This document shows, in pieces, positions 54,175 through 64,000 of a DNA stretch of 64,000 bases (positions are counted from its first letter, which is position 1; each line of letters begins with the position of its first letter). Under the pieces are notes generated by a model. That model had not been told where the DNA came from. It made no database searches and saw only the letters and a program-made list of their open reading frames with translations. A program made the position numbers and the translations under genes. Source of the stretch: Polychytrium aggregatum (lineage: Eukaryota; Chytridiomycota; Chytridiomycetes; Polychytriales); the NCBI RefSeq assembly GCF_025602895.1, contig NW_026516262.1, positions 62,001-126,000 of the forward strand. Reading direction: 5' to 3'.

Positions 54175-57100
54175 ATGACCCATCCCACGCCCTCCGTCGG
54201 GGACAAACTCCCCAGGTACGCCTATTTCGGTTGCTCGGTGCTGTGTTTTGCCATGTCTCCCTGGATCCTCTTCGCTTCTGTCCTTTGGCGTCTTCGTCCT
54301 TGCTCTGCCTCCATTTCCGCATCCGTTGCTCCTTTCCCCCTCCTGTCCTTCACTCCCATCCCGCTGGCGGCAAGATCGGCGGCAAGATCGGCGGCACTTG
54401 CAGGGGCAGTCGGCTTCAGAGCACTACTTGGAGTGGCTAAGCCGTGCCGCGACCGAGGCCGGATCCGGCATCATCGGCCATGGCCGCTCCTGGCCCCAAC
54501 TCTTTTCGACGGAATCGCCCGATTCGCGCTGGAGATGCAGCCCGGGCCTAGAGGCATACATCGGTGATGGCTCTCGCTGGATCCCTCGACCTCCCTCCCC
54601 CAATCCGCTCCGCTGATTGGGTCTGCTCGAAGGAAGACTGGCCTGGAAGGGTGGCGGCGCGACCCAGGAACGTCAGGCGGCTTTCGCAGAAGAGTTACGC
54701 AGCATCGATCTCTGGAAGGCTGGACAGAAGGCCCTCTTCCGTCTGCCTTCTGCGCTCTGTCGCCTCTGCCCTGCAATTCAATCGACGGGCACTTGTATTC
54801 GGGCGGTAATCGCCGTTGCCGTCGTCGATCGTGCACAGGTGGCCGCGACTGCCGCGAGTTCCTATGGAAGCCGTTCTCGAAACTCTGCCGGATCTGCCCC
54901 CCGCTGCCGCCAGCTCGCCACTGCCCTGCCTTTCTATTCTCTCCTCCCGAATTTCTACTGTGCCTTCTGATCCCCACCGGATCGGCTGCCCTCATTCCAG
55001 ACGAGGCCATGCGTGCAAGGGGTGGTGTCCGGGAGGGGGTCCCTGCTGCCTCGTCTGCCGGTCGCCAGAACGACCGCTTCCCGCCCACTTCTGCTCCCCC
55101 CCTGCTTTCGCTGCGTCGAGTCCTGCATTGTTTTCCTCGACTCTTCCCCGGGCGCTCTCTGTCCCGGCGTCGATCCTGCCTTCGTTGCTCTCCTCGTTCG
55201 TTCTTTCTTGCTACATAATCTCCAACTCGCTGTGGGTGTGCGTCTCTGTCCTGTCGACGTAGACCCCCGCAGCCGCCTCCCTCTCTGCCATCCCCGTCCC
55301 CCGTGCTTGCAGCCAGAGGGCCCTCCCCTTCCACCCGCACTTTTGTTCTTCACCCACCTCCCCATCTCCCCGACCTTGGTCGTTTCTTGGCCTACTCACC
55401 TGGCCCCGCAACGTTCCGCCTCTATCCACCCCCTGTTCTTCTTGCTTGTCCTCTGCCTGTGCTTGTTTGGCTGACCCAGACGCGGCTCCTGTCGGCTCGC
55501 TCGCTTTCATTCCTATCCCTTTCGCTTGTAGGTCCAAGCTCCGCACCGAGATCCTGCTTGACGACATGGCCGGATCCTACCTCGACCCCTTCAGCCCTTC
55601 CTCCACCGACTCGCCAACACAGTCTCTGAATCCCAGCTTGGCCCCCATCATCCGCCGCACCCGGGCCGAAACCTTTTCGTCCTTCTCTGCCTCATCCAAG
55701 CTCTTCCATGACCTCCCGGCCCCAGAGAACCCCTTGGCGTCCAGCTCCGGCGGCGGCCGCATTCGGTCGGGCTCGCTGTCGTCATCGCTTCCACAAAACA
55801 CCAGCCGACAGTCTTTTGGCAGTGCCCTGGCGCCGTTCCACCAGAACAGCTTCCCCTTGAACTTTGGCGCCTCGTCCTTCGAGTCGTCCTGGCACTCTGG
55901 CCCCATGGAGCAGCCTGATCCCCTCGCCAACTACCACCACCACCCCGGTGGCCAGTACGTCGAAGATGTGCCCTACAACCTGGACTTTTTGCCCCTGGAC
56001 GACGACCAGTCGGTCTACCATCGCGGCGCACCCGACTATGGCTCGCCGCAGCACGGCATGCCTCCCCAGGGTGGCGTCTCCCAGAGTATGCTCTCATCGC
56101 ACACTCTCCCCCCTCAACACCTGTACGGGCCCCCTGGTGTCGAGCCCAGCCTTTCGACCCGAATACGCTCCCTCTCCATCAACGGTCCTACGCCCGATAG
56201 CATTTCTGTGGGACCTGGTGGCCGTCCGCGATCGAGCACCATTGCCCAGACCGAGACAATCCAGAACTCCTTCTACAGCTACCCCCGTGAATTCATCCCC
56301 AGCTCACACTACAACGAGCCCAAGTGGGGCCGCCACGAGGTTAGCACGGTTGCCCTCCGCTTGATCTCCTGTTCCGACATTCGATGCATCACCTGGGTTT
56401 GCAATGGCTATGCGATCGCGCTGCTGATATGTGCTGCTGATATTTGTTGCTGACGCCTTGTATCAATGCCATCCGTCGCTGCCCTCCTTTGTCGTGTTAG
56501 CAGATGCAGCATCCGCCCAAGAGTCACGACCGCCACAGTCGCGATTATGGCGCCGATTACCACCATTTCGAGCCCAGCGTTCCCGATAACACCTTGCCCT
56601 CGCGCTGTCTCTGCATCCGCAACATCAACCTCACTGTCTCGGCCTCGGACCTCCTCCACACCTTTGAGCAGTTTGGTCCCATCGAGTCGCTGAGGCTCTA
56701 CTACGAAAAGGAGTGCGCCTATCTGACCTATGCCAAGATGGAGCACGCCCTCCACGCCCAGAGGACCATGGATGCGGCTCGTATCCGCTCGCTGCCCATT
56801 CGTGTGGGGTTTGTGAGCCCTGAAACCAGCAACCTCGTCAATGGCGCCGCAAACCCAGGTCCCAACTCTGGCAATCTTCAGCCCGGCCATCCCACCGCCA
56901 CCGCTGGCGCTTCGATTCAGGAATCGTCTGGTGGCGCACCAACCAAGTCGCTGTGTGAGTAGATGCTGTCCGAACGTGTTGGCGCGACAGCTTGTGTGCA
57001 CTGCCGCCTCTGTATGCAGGGTAATCTGCTTCAAGCGAGCCTGTCTGGGTCTGTCCTATCCTTGGCTGCCTTCCGGGCTGCCTTTCGCACAGCACAGCCA

Positions 57101-59748
57101 CTGGTGGTTGGCATATGTTTCCAGCATCGCTCGACGTTGCTCTGATATGTATGGCTTGATCATCAACAGGGATCGGCAACATCTCCCCATCAACGGATCC
57201 TGCAGAGCTGGAGGCGCTCTTCACACAGTACGGACCCATCGAGTCGGCCCGGGTTTTGGTAAGTCTCTCGTCGCCCCCAAGCTGGATCAATGTGCCCTGG
57301 TGCTCCTGTCGAGACGAGCCAGTAGTCTGGCGTGCCCATTCCCAGGCTAACTCTCTTAATCAATCAATCGATCGATCGATGCCGATAGACCCACAAGAAC
57401 TGCGGTTTTGTCAACTTTGAGCGCGTCGAGGACGCCGTCGAGGCCCGCAAGCGCATGAATGGCAAGGAGATCGGCGGGTTTGTCGTCCGGATCGGCTTTG
57501 CCAAAGTACCCGGCCGTGGGGACTCGGTCAACACGAGCTCGCCCGAGTCGTCTCCTGGCCATGGGAACTTTGCCACGCTCCCTCGCCGCGAAACTCAAGA
57601 CAGCCACGACGCCGACAGCAGCCACAGGTCTCAGCCGATCAACCCTGTGCCGATCCCACCCTCGTATGGCTACAGCAGCCGCCCTCAGAGCGAGCACAGT
57701 GGCAGTCCGGTTCACAGTGACTATACCCAGCAGCAGGCATCTTCTTATCGCTCCGAGCCCCAAAGCACGCCTGTTGTGTACCGGGACGGTAAGTGCTCCG
57801 AGAGCGTTGGCTGCCTATCTGCCCTTTGTTGACTGAGCACAGCTGCTTCTTGATGTCAGGCCCTGCTGTGTTGCTATTTTCCGCTCGTTGTCGCCTCTTG
57901 ATGTGGTGCGGTACGCTTGCTGGCGTGCGCTCTTTCGTCTAACGGTCAGCTTTCGTCGGCAACCTTGGCGCATAGGACAATACGAGTCGGTCATCCCGCC
58001 CCTGCCTGAAGCGAATCCCAATCGACGTGTCGATCAGAACAGACTGCGCGAGCTTCGCAAGAAGCTTGAGAGCTCCATCTCCTCGCAGGAGGTTGAGGCC
58101 ATCTACGCCGAGGTTTTGGACGAGGCTTCTGAGCTGGCGACAGGTTTGTACTATTCGAACTGCATGATCAATGCCCGCTGGCGGAGGGACGCGCTGGTGT
58201 CCTCCTGCGATACGGGGCGGTCCATCGGCTTCACAGTGCAGGCCGATTCTAACTGGGTCCGGTGCCACCCCGCACGCTCATGTTTCCAATTTCTGACCTT
58301 TACACTGCCACCTCTGTTTTGGGGACCGATCGCCAACAGACTACATCGGCAACGTTGTTCTCCAAAAGATCATCGACAAGGGTGATGACCAGATGCTGCT
58401 GGGTCTCATCGACAGACTTGGACCCTACATGGCCTCCATCGGCATCCACAAGAACGGCACCTGGGTGATCCAGAAGGTGATCGACACGGCTCGCACCGAG
58501 GTTCAGATGCAGCAGATCACTGCTTTCCTGAAGCCGTATACCCCTCCCCTTCTCCTGGACCAATTCGGCAACTACGTCATTCAGTGCTGCCTCCGCTTCG
58601 GAACGGTCTACAATCAGTTCATCTTCGACGCCATCCACAACAAATGCATCGACATTGTTCTGGGCCGCTTTGGTGCGCGCTCCACCCGCACCTGTCTTGA
58701 GAGCCAGTTCACCACCAAACGCCAGCAGAAGCACGTTGCCATCTCCATCGTCCAGAACGCTGTTCAGCTCTGCACGAACGCCAACGGTGCGCTTTTGATC
58801 ACCTGGTTGCTGGACACCTCGACTCTCCCAGGGCGCTTCCGCGTGCTGGCGCCCAAGCTTGCTCCTCACGTCTCTCAGCTCTGTGTGCACAAGCTGTCCT
58901 CGGGCACGATCTTCAAGCTGGGTGAGTGGCAGGGCGATTGCATCTGCATGCTGTCCGATTTTGGCTGCCCGGCGGCATGCATGCATACTACCGTTTGCTT
59001 CTCTTGACCACGACGAACGGCGTCTCATGCATCTTGCTCTATCCTTGTTCCTGCAGTGAGTCAGCGCTACGAAATGGACGCCCGCGATGTGATCATCAAG
59101 GCCATTTTCTTCACCGACGACGTCACCCTTCGCGAGGTTCTGCTGGACCATGTCCATGGTGTGCCCCTCATCCAGAGGGTCATCCCCACTTGCTCCGTCG
59201 ACGAGGAAAAGATCCAGATTGCCGATCAGATCCGTCTGGCCCTTGCCACGATCAACCCCGAGCTCAAGGAAAGCGCTATCGTCTACCGCCGCCTTTCGGA
59301 TGAGCTGCTGAACATCAAGTCGTATCTGCCGCGTTCGGAAGACCAGCCCGACTTTGCCGAGGATATCGTGTCGCCCCTCAACCCGATTCACTTCTTTCCC
59401 CAGAACGGAAACGGCACGGTGCCATACGGCACCATGAATGGCATCCCGCACCACCTGCCCACCCCGATGCACTCTCCCCAGCGCAACGGTGGCGGTATGG
59501 GCATCCATTCGCCCATCAACGCCCATCCCCGTCCCCAGGGCTTTTCCCTGCCTCCGTCCCAAGGCCAGCGACAGGGCGTCCCGCCTGCCTTCAACCACCC
59601 CTACGACGCCAGTGGAGCAGACTCTTACGACAATTACCCTGCCGGCGCCGGCGCTGCGGATCCCGCACAGCCATCCAAGTGGGCGCAAAAGTCGCCGGTG
59701 CAAGCCCCCATGGAAGATGCCTCGAGGGTAGCCGTCGACTATTCCTAA
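54175..59748 (+). CDS. RRM-PUF RNA-binding protein (Jsn1/Puf1-Puf2 type)
   Basis: Eight exons in phase give 1,076 residues: 54175-54215, 55532-56339, 56504-56954, 57170-57258, 57389-57788, 57976-58143, 58340-58921 and 59057-59748. The first exon (MTHPTPSVGDKLPR) joins across a 1.3-kb intron to SKLRTEILLDDMAG. Two RRMs follow: LCIRNINLTV with AYLTYAKMEHA, and LWIGNISPSTD with CGFVNFERVEDA. Then come PUF repeats (YIGNVVLQKIID, NGTWVIQKVID, QFGNYVIQCCL, VHKLSSGTIFKL). The C-terminus is Pro/Gly/Asn-rich. Two RRMs plus PUF repeats is the fungal Jsn1/Puf2 layout, which binds 3'UTRs of mRNAs for membrane and mitochondrial proteins. The ATG at 55566 would be used only if the long first intron were not real; the phase match and TTCGCTTGTAG acceptor favour splicing. 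Confidence 0.9.
54216..55531 (+). other. Long first intron of the PUF gene
   Basis: Starts GTACGC and ends TTCGCTTGTAG. It is 1,316 bp against 40-300 bp for most introns here, and becomes strongly pyrimidine-rich towards its 3' end (about 54950-55500). Frames such as SEHYLEWLSRAATEAG near 54415 are open but could not be joined to either flanking exon; they could be an alternative exon. Confidence 0.5.
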
Positions 59749-60719
59749 TCCCCCTTGGCTCTCGAGTCGCTTACTAGTACCATGATAGCATCACACCCTC
59801 TAATCTTATGCACATACCAACGCGGACTCGACACGACCAAACTCGAGACATGGAAGCGCTAATGTTTGGGTAATCACAAAGTATCCTCCTCCGTCTTGAG
59901 AGGAGGGAGGTCTTCGTCTCTGGAGCAGCTGGCGTTTCTTGACCATAGACGTCGCCTCCTGCTCCTCCCCCTTATCTCTTTTGCCCGCCTGCATAACTGG
60001 GGGGCAGTAATCACGTCGGTGGCCTCGACTTTCCCTCGAAGCTCCCCCTCCCCCCCCGCTTGCATGAGTGTTCCGTCAAGGCGGCTCCGGAGCCCAACTA
60101 TTGTTACTATACTACTCCTCCCACCTTACTACTATTATTATTGCCACCACTCCTCGGTCTCTCCCGAGCAACCCTCATTCCTTCCTCCCTCCCTCTCTTC
60201 CATCCTTCCGACTCTGGAAACTGGTTCCCACCAGCGTGTCCCACAGTCGCCCGGCTGTCTGGGCTGGTCTCGTCTCCGCTCCTCCGCTTTACCCCCCTCC
60301 TTCCCCTACTTCTTCATCCTATTCGTCGTTGTCGGCTCCCTGCCTTATCTTTCGTTTCCCGCTCCCTTCTTCTTTGTACTCTAAAACGAATTTCAAAAAA
60401 ATGTAATTTCGCCCCTTGCGCTACTTTTCTTTTTCTTTTTATATTTTTATAGTTTTTCTCTCTTTTGCATTTGGCTTGGGAGTGTATGTGTGAGTGATTT
60501 ACGTTTGTGTGTGCAGGTGTATGTTTTTTTTTTTCTTTTTTGCCTTGCTTTCCTTTCGATCTTCCAAACCTTGATCCCTTTACATTGGGTTGTCCATCCT
60601 GTTGATTTATTATCGATCTCTTTTTTCCTCCTTCTTTTCTTTCTTGTGCTTGATTCTGGCTTGTCACTCGTCAATAGCCTCTGTGTATCTGTCCAATGAA
60701 ATATTGTCCTTGCTCGTAT
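59749..60719. other. Intergenic T-rich region next to Fanzor element copy 2
   Basis: About 970 bp after the PUF stop. Pyrimidine-rich stretches (CCTCC, TACTATTATTATT) give way after 60370 to a markedly T-rich stretch with many TTTCTTTT runs and T tracts near 60525, unlike the GC-rich surroundings. No gene is supported. Copy 2 of the Fanzor element is inserted at its right edge. Confidence 0.6.
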
Positions 60720-61366
60720 TACAGCGTTTCCAAAATGAAATGGGACACCCCCTGTTTTGTGCATGGCTGTATTTTTTCTGGAACCTGAATGCACCCACCC
60801 ACTCATCGCATTCATGGCCAAGCAAGTATGTCCAAGGGAGACCGAAATGGTGATTGCCTTTGGGAATGCTACGTGGAAACAGGGAAAGGGATATGCTTCC
60901 AGCCCCAGGAGACTCAGGTTCGCCAAGTACTTTGAGCAATTCCACCATCACCAGAGACGACCACCAGACCGATCCGTCTCCAAGATCCATGTGTGCTCGG
61001 TGAACGAGTTCAACACATCCCAGGTGTGCTCACATTGTCGGGAAGCCAAGTGACTCGAGTCACCCGAGCATCTTGATATCGAGAAACCACACTTTGTCCG
61101 GAGCTGTGCAAGCTGCCATACGCTGTGGGATCGAGACATCAATGCCTCAAGGAACATGATCTCGGTATGCCAGTCGATCATCGCCACGGGAGATCGACCG
61201 GGTGTATTCAAGACTGTGCTCCCGAAACCAACCAAAACCACTCGATTGCCAGCCAGGACGGGAAACAATCTCACGGCTTGCTCACTGAGGCCTACAGTCA
61301 GTCAGCGGGGTTCAGACATCTGAAGCAGGAAGGGGAAGTGTCCCGTTTCTTTCTGGATAGACTGTA
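60720..61366 (+). mobile_element. 647-bp Fanzor-bearing transposable element, copy 2
   Basis: The boundaries are TA-CAGCGTTTCCAAAATG on the left and GGATAGACTG-TA on the right, with the flanks CGTAT and TAATC outside. Comparison with copy 1 fixes both ends because similarity stops there. The terminal inverted repeat matches at about 20 of 26 positions. The only coding content is the Fanzor C-terminal frame on the plus strand. Two equal-length copies 15 kb apart in opposite orientation, each with TA at both sides, point to transposition rather than segmental duplication, since the flanks are unrelated. Confidence 0.87.
60814..61323 (+). pseudogene. Fanzor (eukaryotic TnpB-like) C-terminal remnant, copy 2
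   Basis: An ATG at 60814 opens 79 codons ending at TGA 61051-61053; the frame continues another 90 codons to TGA 61321-61323. The two segments carry the same motifs as copy 1: FGNATW, SSPRRLRF, NEFNTSQVCSHC before the stop and SCASCHTLWDRDINASRNM after it. The only difference noticed in the first segment is an Ile-to-His change near residue 44 (FEQFI versus FEQFH). Because the in-frame stop splits the zinc ribbon in both copies, it predates their separation. Confidence 0.85.
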
Positions 61367-61654
61367 TAATCAACGGGTGTGGTGAGGCATTTTTGATTGA
61401 CGACCATATGGCCTGGTACCTCACATGGGCACCCACACAATAGCCACACTGTTCCGTAAGCTGGCGCCGTAATCCATGAGTGCCGCTGGGAAGTGAGCGA
61501 CCGATTACCGAGGGCCATCGCATTTTGGGGCAACAGCAGTCGAGCTGCACGAGAATATATTGCAGTACGCATACAGGTTTTGTTGGAAGGGGGGGGGAGC
61601 GAATAAAACAACTGAAAGGTCAGGGGCACTGCCATGAATGCTCGAGAGTCTCAT
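61367..61654. other. Gap between Fanzor element copy 2 and the vWF-A gene
   Basis: About 290 bp with a G-run near 61590; no gene seen. It is the 3' flank of the minus-strand vWF-A gene. Confidence 0.5.
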
Positions 61655-61762
61655 TCAGGGGTCGAGGTCCATGTCCGTCGGAGCCCGTTGTTGCTGTTGC
61701 TGTGGAGGAGGGCGCCCAAATGCGGACGGAGCGGGCTGTTGTTGCTGTTGCCGTTGTTGTTG

Positions 61763-61795
<33 letters not shown>

Positions 61796-64000
61796 TGATT
61801 GAGCCCCAAATGTAAACCCGCTCACTTGGTTGTGTTCGCATTCATGTTCGTGTTCGCATTCATGTTCGTGTTCGCATTCGTGTTCGCATTCATGTTCGCA
61901 TTCGTGTTGGTGTTTGTTTGTGCTGGCCTGCCAAATCCAAAGCCAAACGTCGGTGGTACTTGTTGCGCTTGCTGTGCTTGTGGCGCTTGCCTGGATGCCC
62001 CTGAATAGGCGGTGCTGGCTTGCTGGCCAAAGGCGCTGCTGGACACTTGGAAGGCACCCTGCTGCATCTTCTGGATTGGAGCAAATGTTGCCGAGCCAAA
62101 GTCGGTATACAGGTTGCGCTGCTGGCCGTGCACATATGCAACCTTGGTGTAGCTGGACACTGCCGCGCTTGTCCACGACTGGGCCGACATGAGCCGGAGA
62201 CATCCGTCGAGGTCGCTGAGGAATCCAAGGTAGAGCATCCAGTCTTCGCTGGAGAATTCGCTCGGGGCAGGGAGAGTGTGGTAGACGTCCACGCTGGTCG
62301 TCTCTGGGTTCGGGAAGAGGTCGGTTCGGCTGCTGGCAAGACCATACGCAGCGAGCAGGAGCTTGATCAGCTTGTCCCGTGCATCCATGAGCACCTTCTT
62401 GCCTTGATTGTGTTGTGCATTGTTTGCGTGCTTCATGGCTTCAGGGAGAGTCAATGCCACAAGAGTCCGACACCGCTGCTTGGCTACAGCGAGGCTGGGT
62501 CGTTCGCTGGGCAGCGGGAAGACTGGCGACTGACTGAGACGAATGCGGCAAACAGCAGGCTCATTCAAGCGCTCGATTTTTTCGCCGGTCGATACCCGTT
62601 CAAAGGCGCAATCGGCCGACAGGGCAACAACACTGCTCTCGGCTGTGGTTGCGCCATCGGCACTGTCGCTGTCGCTCGCAGGTGTGTGTTCCAACTCGAT
62701 GAGAATGCTCTTGGACTCTTCGCTGAAGAGATTGGCGATATCGACAGTGATGCCTGTGGGCTTGAAAGGAACGACTCGCTTGCCTGCGTAGGTGAACGAC
62801 TTGATTGCCAGACTCGGGAGGACGGTTCGGACCGAGACGCTCAGGTTCTGGAAGGGCATCGCCTTGATGGCGCCGAGGCAGCCGGCAAAGGCGTCTTGGA
62901 TGGCATCGTTGTTCGAGATATATGCGTATTCACCACCCTCGGAGAGGCTCTTGAGCAGGGCGGCGTCGTGGGACGATCCATAACCAAAGGTGTAAATCGG
63001 GATGCTGAGCGACCGGGACCAATTTTGGATCTCGAGGTACGCTCGTTCGTTGCGGTGGTTGTCGTCACCATCGCTCATGAGCATGACGCCCGCGGCTTGG
63101 TTCTTGGTCGATCGTTGCGCCAGGAGATTGAAAGCCTCGCTCATGCCGCTGGGAATGACCGTGCCACCGCTGGCACGGAGCGACGCGCAGATCTGTGAGA
63201 AGGCTGCACGGTTCTGCTGGTTGGAAAAGATTAGATTGCATCTGCGCGTGGCGGCACTGCTGAAGGTCACGATCGCGATGCGATCCTTGGGTCCGAGGTG
63301 GTCGTAGATGTACTGGAGCGTCTGGCGGACATATTCGATCTATGAGGGCATCCGTCAAAGGCAGCGTTAGTGCGAGGAAGGCGGCGGGCATGCCAAGTGG
63401 CGAGGGGCCGCTCGGAAGCGGTAGTGGCCGACTCAAGGCGCGAAATCATGATGCGCTTGGCAGCATCAAAGAGTCGGAGCGGAGCAGTGCAGAACAGAGG
63501 GGATAGTCCTTGCCGCGAGCGGAAGCCGTGGGAAGCCGCACTAACCTTTTCTCCACACATGGAGCCAGATACGTCGACGACAAGCACCAAGTCGATATCG
63601 GTGGATACTTGGGTCTGAGGGGCTTTGGCAGTTGCTATGGCATGGAAACTCGCCGGGCCGGTGCCCCTGGCTGGAACAGAAGCATACTCGAGTTCGAGTG
63701 CAATTGTTGGTGCAAGCGTTTCGGCAGACCCAGCAGCAACAGCAGTGTTCGCATCAGGAGCACTCTCGACCAACTGTTCCCTTTCAAGGATGTCTTGGGT
63801 GTACTGGGGCGGCTGGGGCCTTCCAAAGCTTCCAAAGAGGCCTGGCGTTTTAAAAGTCCCAGATGGCCGAGGGGCTCGAGATGAACTGAAGCTCCCAAAG
63901 CCCCCAAACAATCCAAAGCGGCTGGACTTGGTGGGAGGCGGGGCAACATTGGCATTGGCATTGGCATTGGCATTGGCATTGGCATTGGCATTGGCTGGAG
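61655..64000 (-). CDS. von Willebrand factor A domain protein with FG-type flanks (5' end outside window)
   Basis: Exon 1 runs from the right edge to 63546, exon 2 from 63339 to about 61826, and a Gln-rich frame ends at TGA near 61655. The N-terminal part has Asn-Ala repeats, then RFGLFGGFGSF and GLFGSFGRP. The vWF-A domain starts DLVLVVDVSGSM, the MIDAS D-x-S-x-S motif, and continues RIAIVTFSSAATR, SGGTVIPSGM and MLMSDGDD. A helical region follows, then FGQQ, TFGFGFGRP, Asn-Thr-Met repeats and, in another frame, FTFGAQSQQ with SAFGRPPPQ and MDLDP. vWF-A domains bind proteins in a metal-dependent way; the FG motifs recall nucleoporins, but the role is unknown. The main frame stops at TGA near 61823 after NANTTK. 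Reaching the Gln-rich tail needs a very short intron (~33 nt) or a frameshift. Confidence 0.75.
61778..61798. repeat. CTG/CAG triplet run
   Basis: A run of CTG triplets, part of a longer CTG/TTG tract at about 61740-61798, encodes polyglutamine on the minus strand at the end of the vWF-A gene. Confidence 0.85.
61827..61922. repeat. Imperfect TTCGTGTTCGCATTCATG tandem repeat
   Basis: Five or so imperfect copies of 12- and 18-bp units encode the Asn/Thr/Met/Ala repeats of the vWF-A protein on the minus strand. Confidence 0.85.
63947..63996. repeat. GGCATT hexanucleotide repeat
   Basis: About eight tandem GGCATT units at the right edge encode Asn-Ala repeats in the vWF-A frame; the Met-Pro frame seen there is a shadow. 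Confidence 0.9.

Noticed and set aside
54471-55340. 289-residue minus-strand frame opposite the PUF first intron
   Set aside because: High-GC shadow, rich in Arg/Gly, without start context, splice partners or family resemblance.
63635-63991. Frame with repeated Met-Pro at the right edge
   Set aside because: Shadow of the GGCATT array; the real vWF-A frame reads Asn-Ala there.

Overview
The window reads as intron-rich nuclear DNA from a zoosporic (flagellated) fungus, most likely a chytrid. Three observations support this. The housekeeping genes are opisthokont/fungal in type: Rrn7, Urb2, AAR2, carboxypeptidase Y, a Jsn1/Puf1-type PUF protein and a C2-plus-AGC kinase of Sch9 type. A full-length CEP120 gene (centriole elongation) and an augmin HAUS1 gene imply basal bodies. 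Nearly every gene is cut by short GT-AG introns. Genes are dense on both strands, commonly with 0.4-1.2 kb between them. I rebuilt exon structures by hand from reading frame, phase and splice sites; no RNA evidence was available.

Layout, left to right: the tail of an unknown gene (1-226, +); an Mpo1-like DUF962 membrane protein (585-2068, -); an unrecognised 1,073-residue protein (2520-6653, -); splicing factor AAR2 (7050-8941, -); a disordered protein with an FGF motif and a sororin-like C-terminus (9228-11196, +); a secreted Kunitz-domain protein (11885-12463, -); Rrn7/TAF1B (12879-15658, +); HAUS1 (16117-17223, -) and CEP120 (17544-21306, -); gluconokinase (21816-22567, +); a small probably mitochondrial protein (22646-23375, -); a C2-AGC kinase (24598-27572, +); a GNAT acetyltransferase (28192-29019, +); a 2-oxoglutarate oxygenase-like protein (29877-31932, -); dipeptidyl peptidase III (32913-36019, +); Urb2/Npa2 (36465-43388, +); a single-pass membrane protein (43953-45071, +); carboxypeptidase Y (46087-48870, -); a multi-exon gene with possible DH/PH features (49536-53371, -); an RRM-PUF protein (54175-59748, +); and a vWF-A domain protein with FG-type flanks that runs off the right edge (61655-64000, -).

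The most striking accessory feature is a pair of 647-bp transposable elements at 45147-45793 (-) and 60720-61366 (+). They are the same length, start and end with TA-CAG / CTG-TA, have imperfect terminal inverted repeats, and carry the C-terminal half of a Fanzor (eukaryotic TnpB-like, RNA-guided nuclease) gene. Both copies share one in-frame TGA inside the zinc ribbon. A third, decayed Fanzor fragment lies in the opposite orientation at about 45880-45990.

Other points of interest: a 6-nt microexon in DPP III that encodes part of a conserved motif, further 16-, 17- and 21-nt exons, a GC-AG intron, and the Kunitz and sororin-like genes. Two functional groupings are visible: ribosome biogenesis (Rrn7, Urb2) and centriole/spindle (CEP120, HAUS1). 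Otherwise the gene order looks like ordinary fungal mosaic order rather than an operon-like system.
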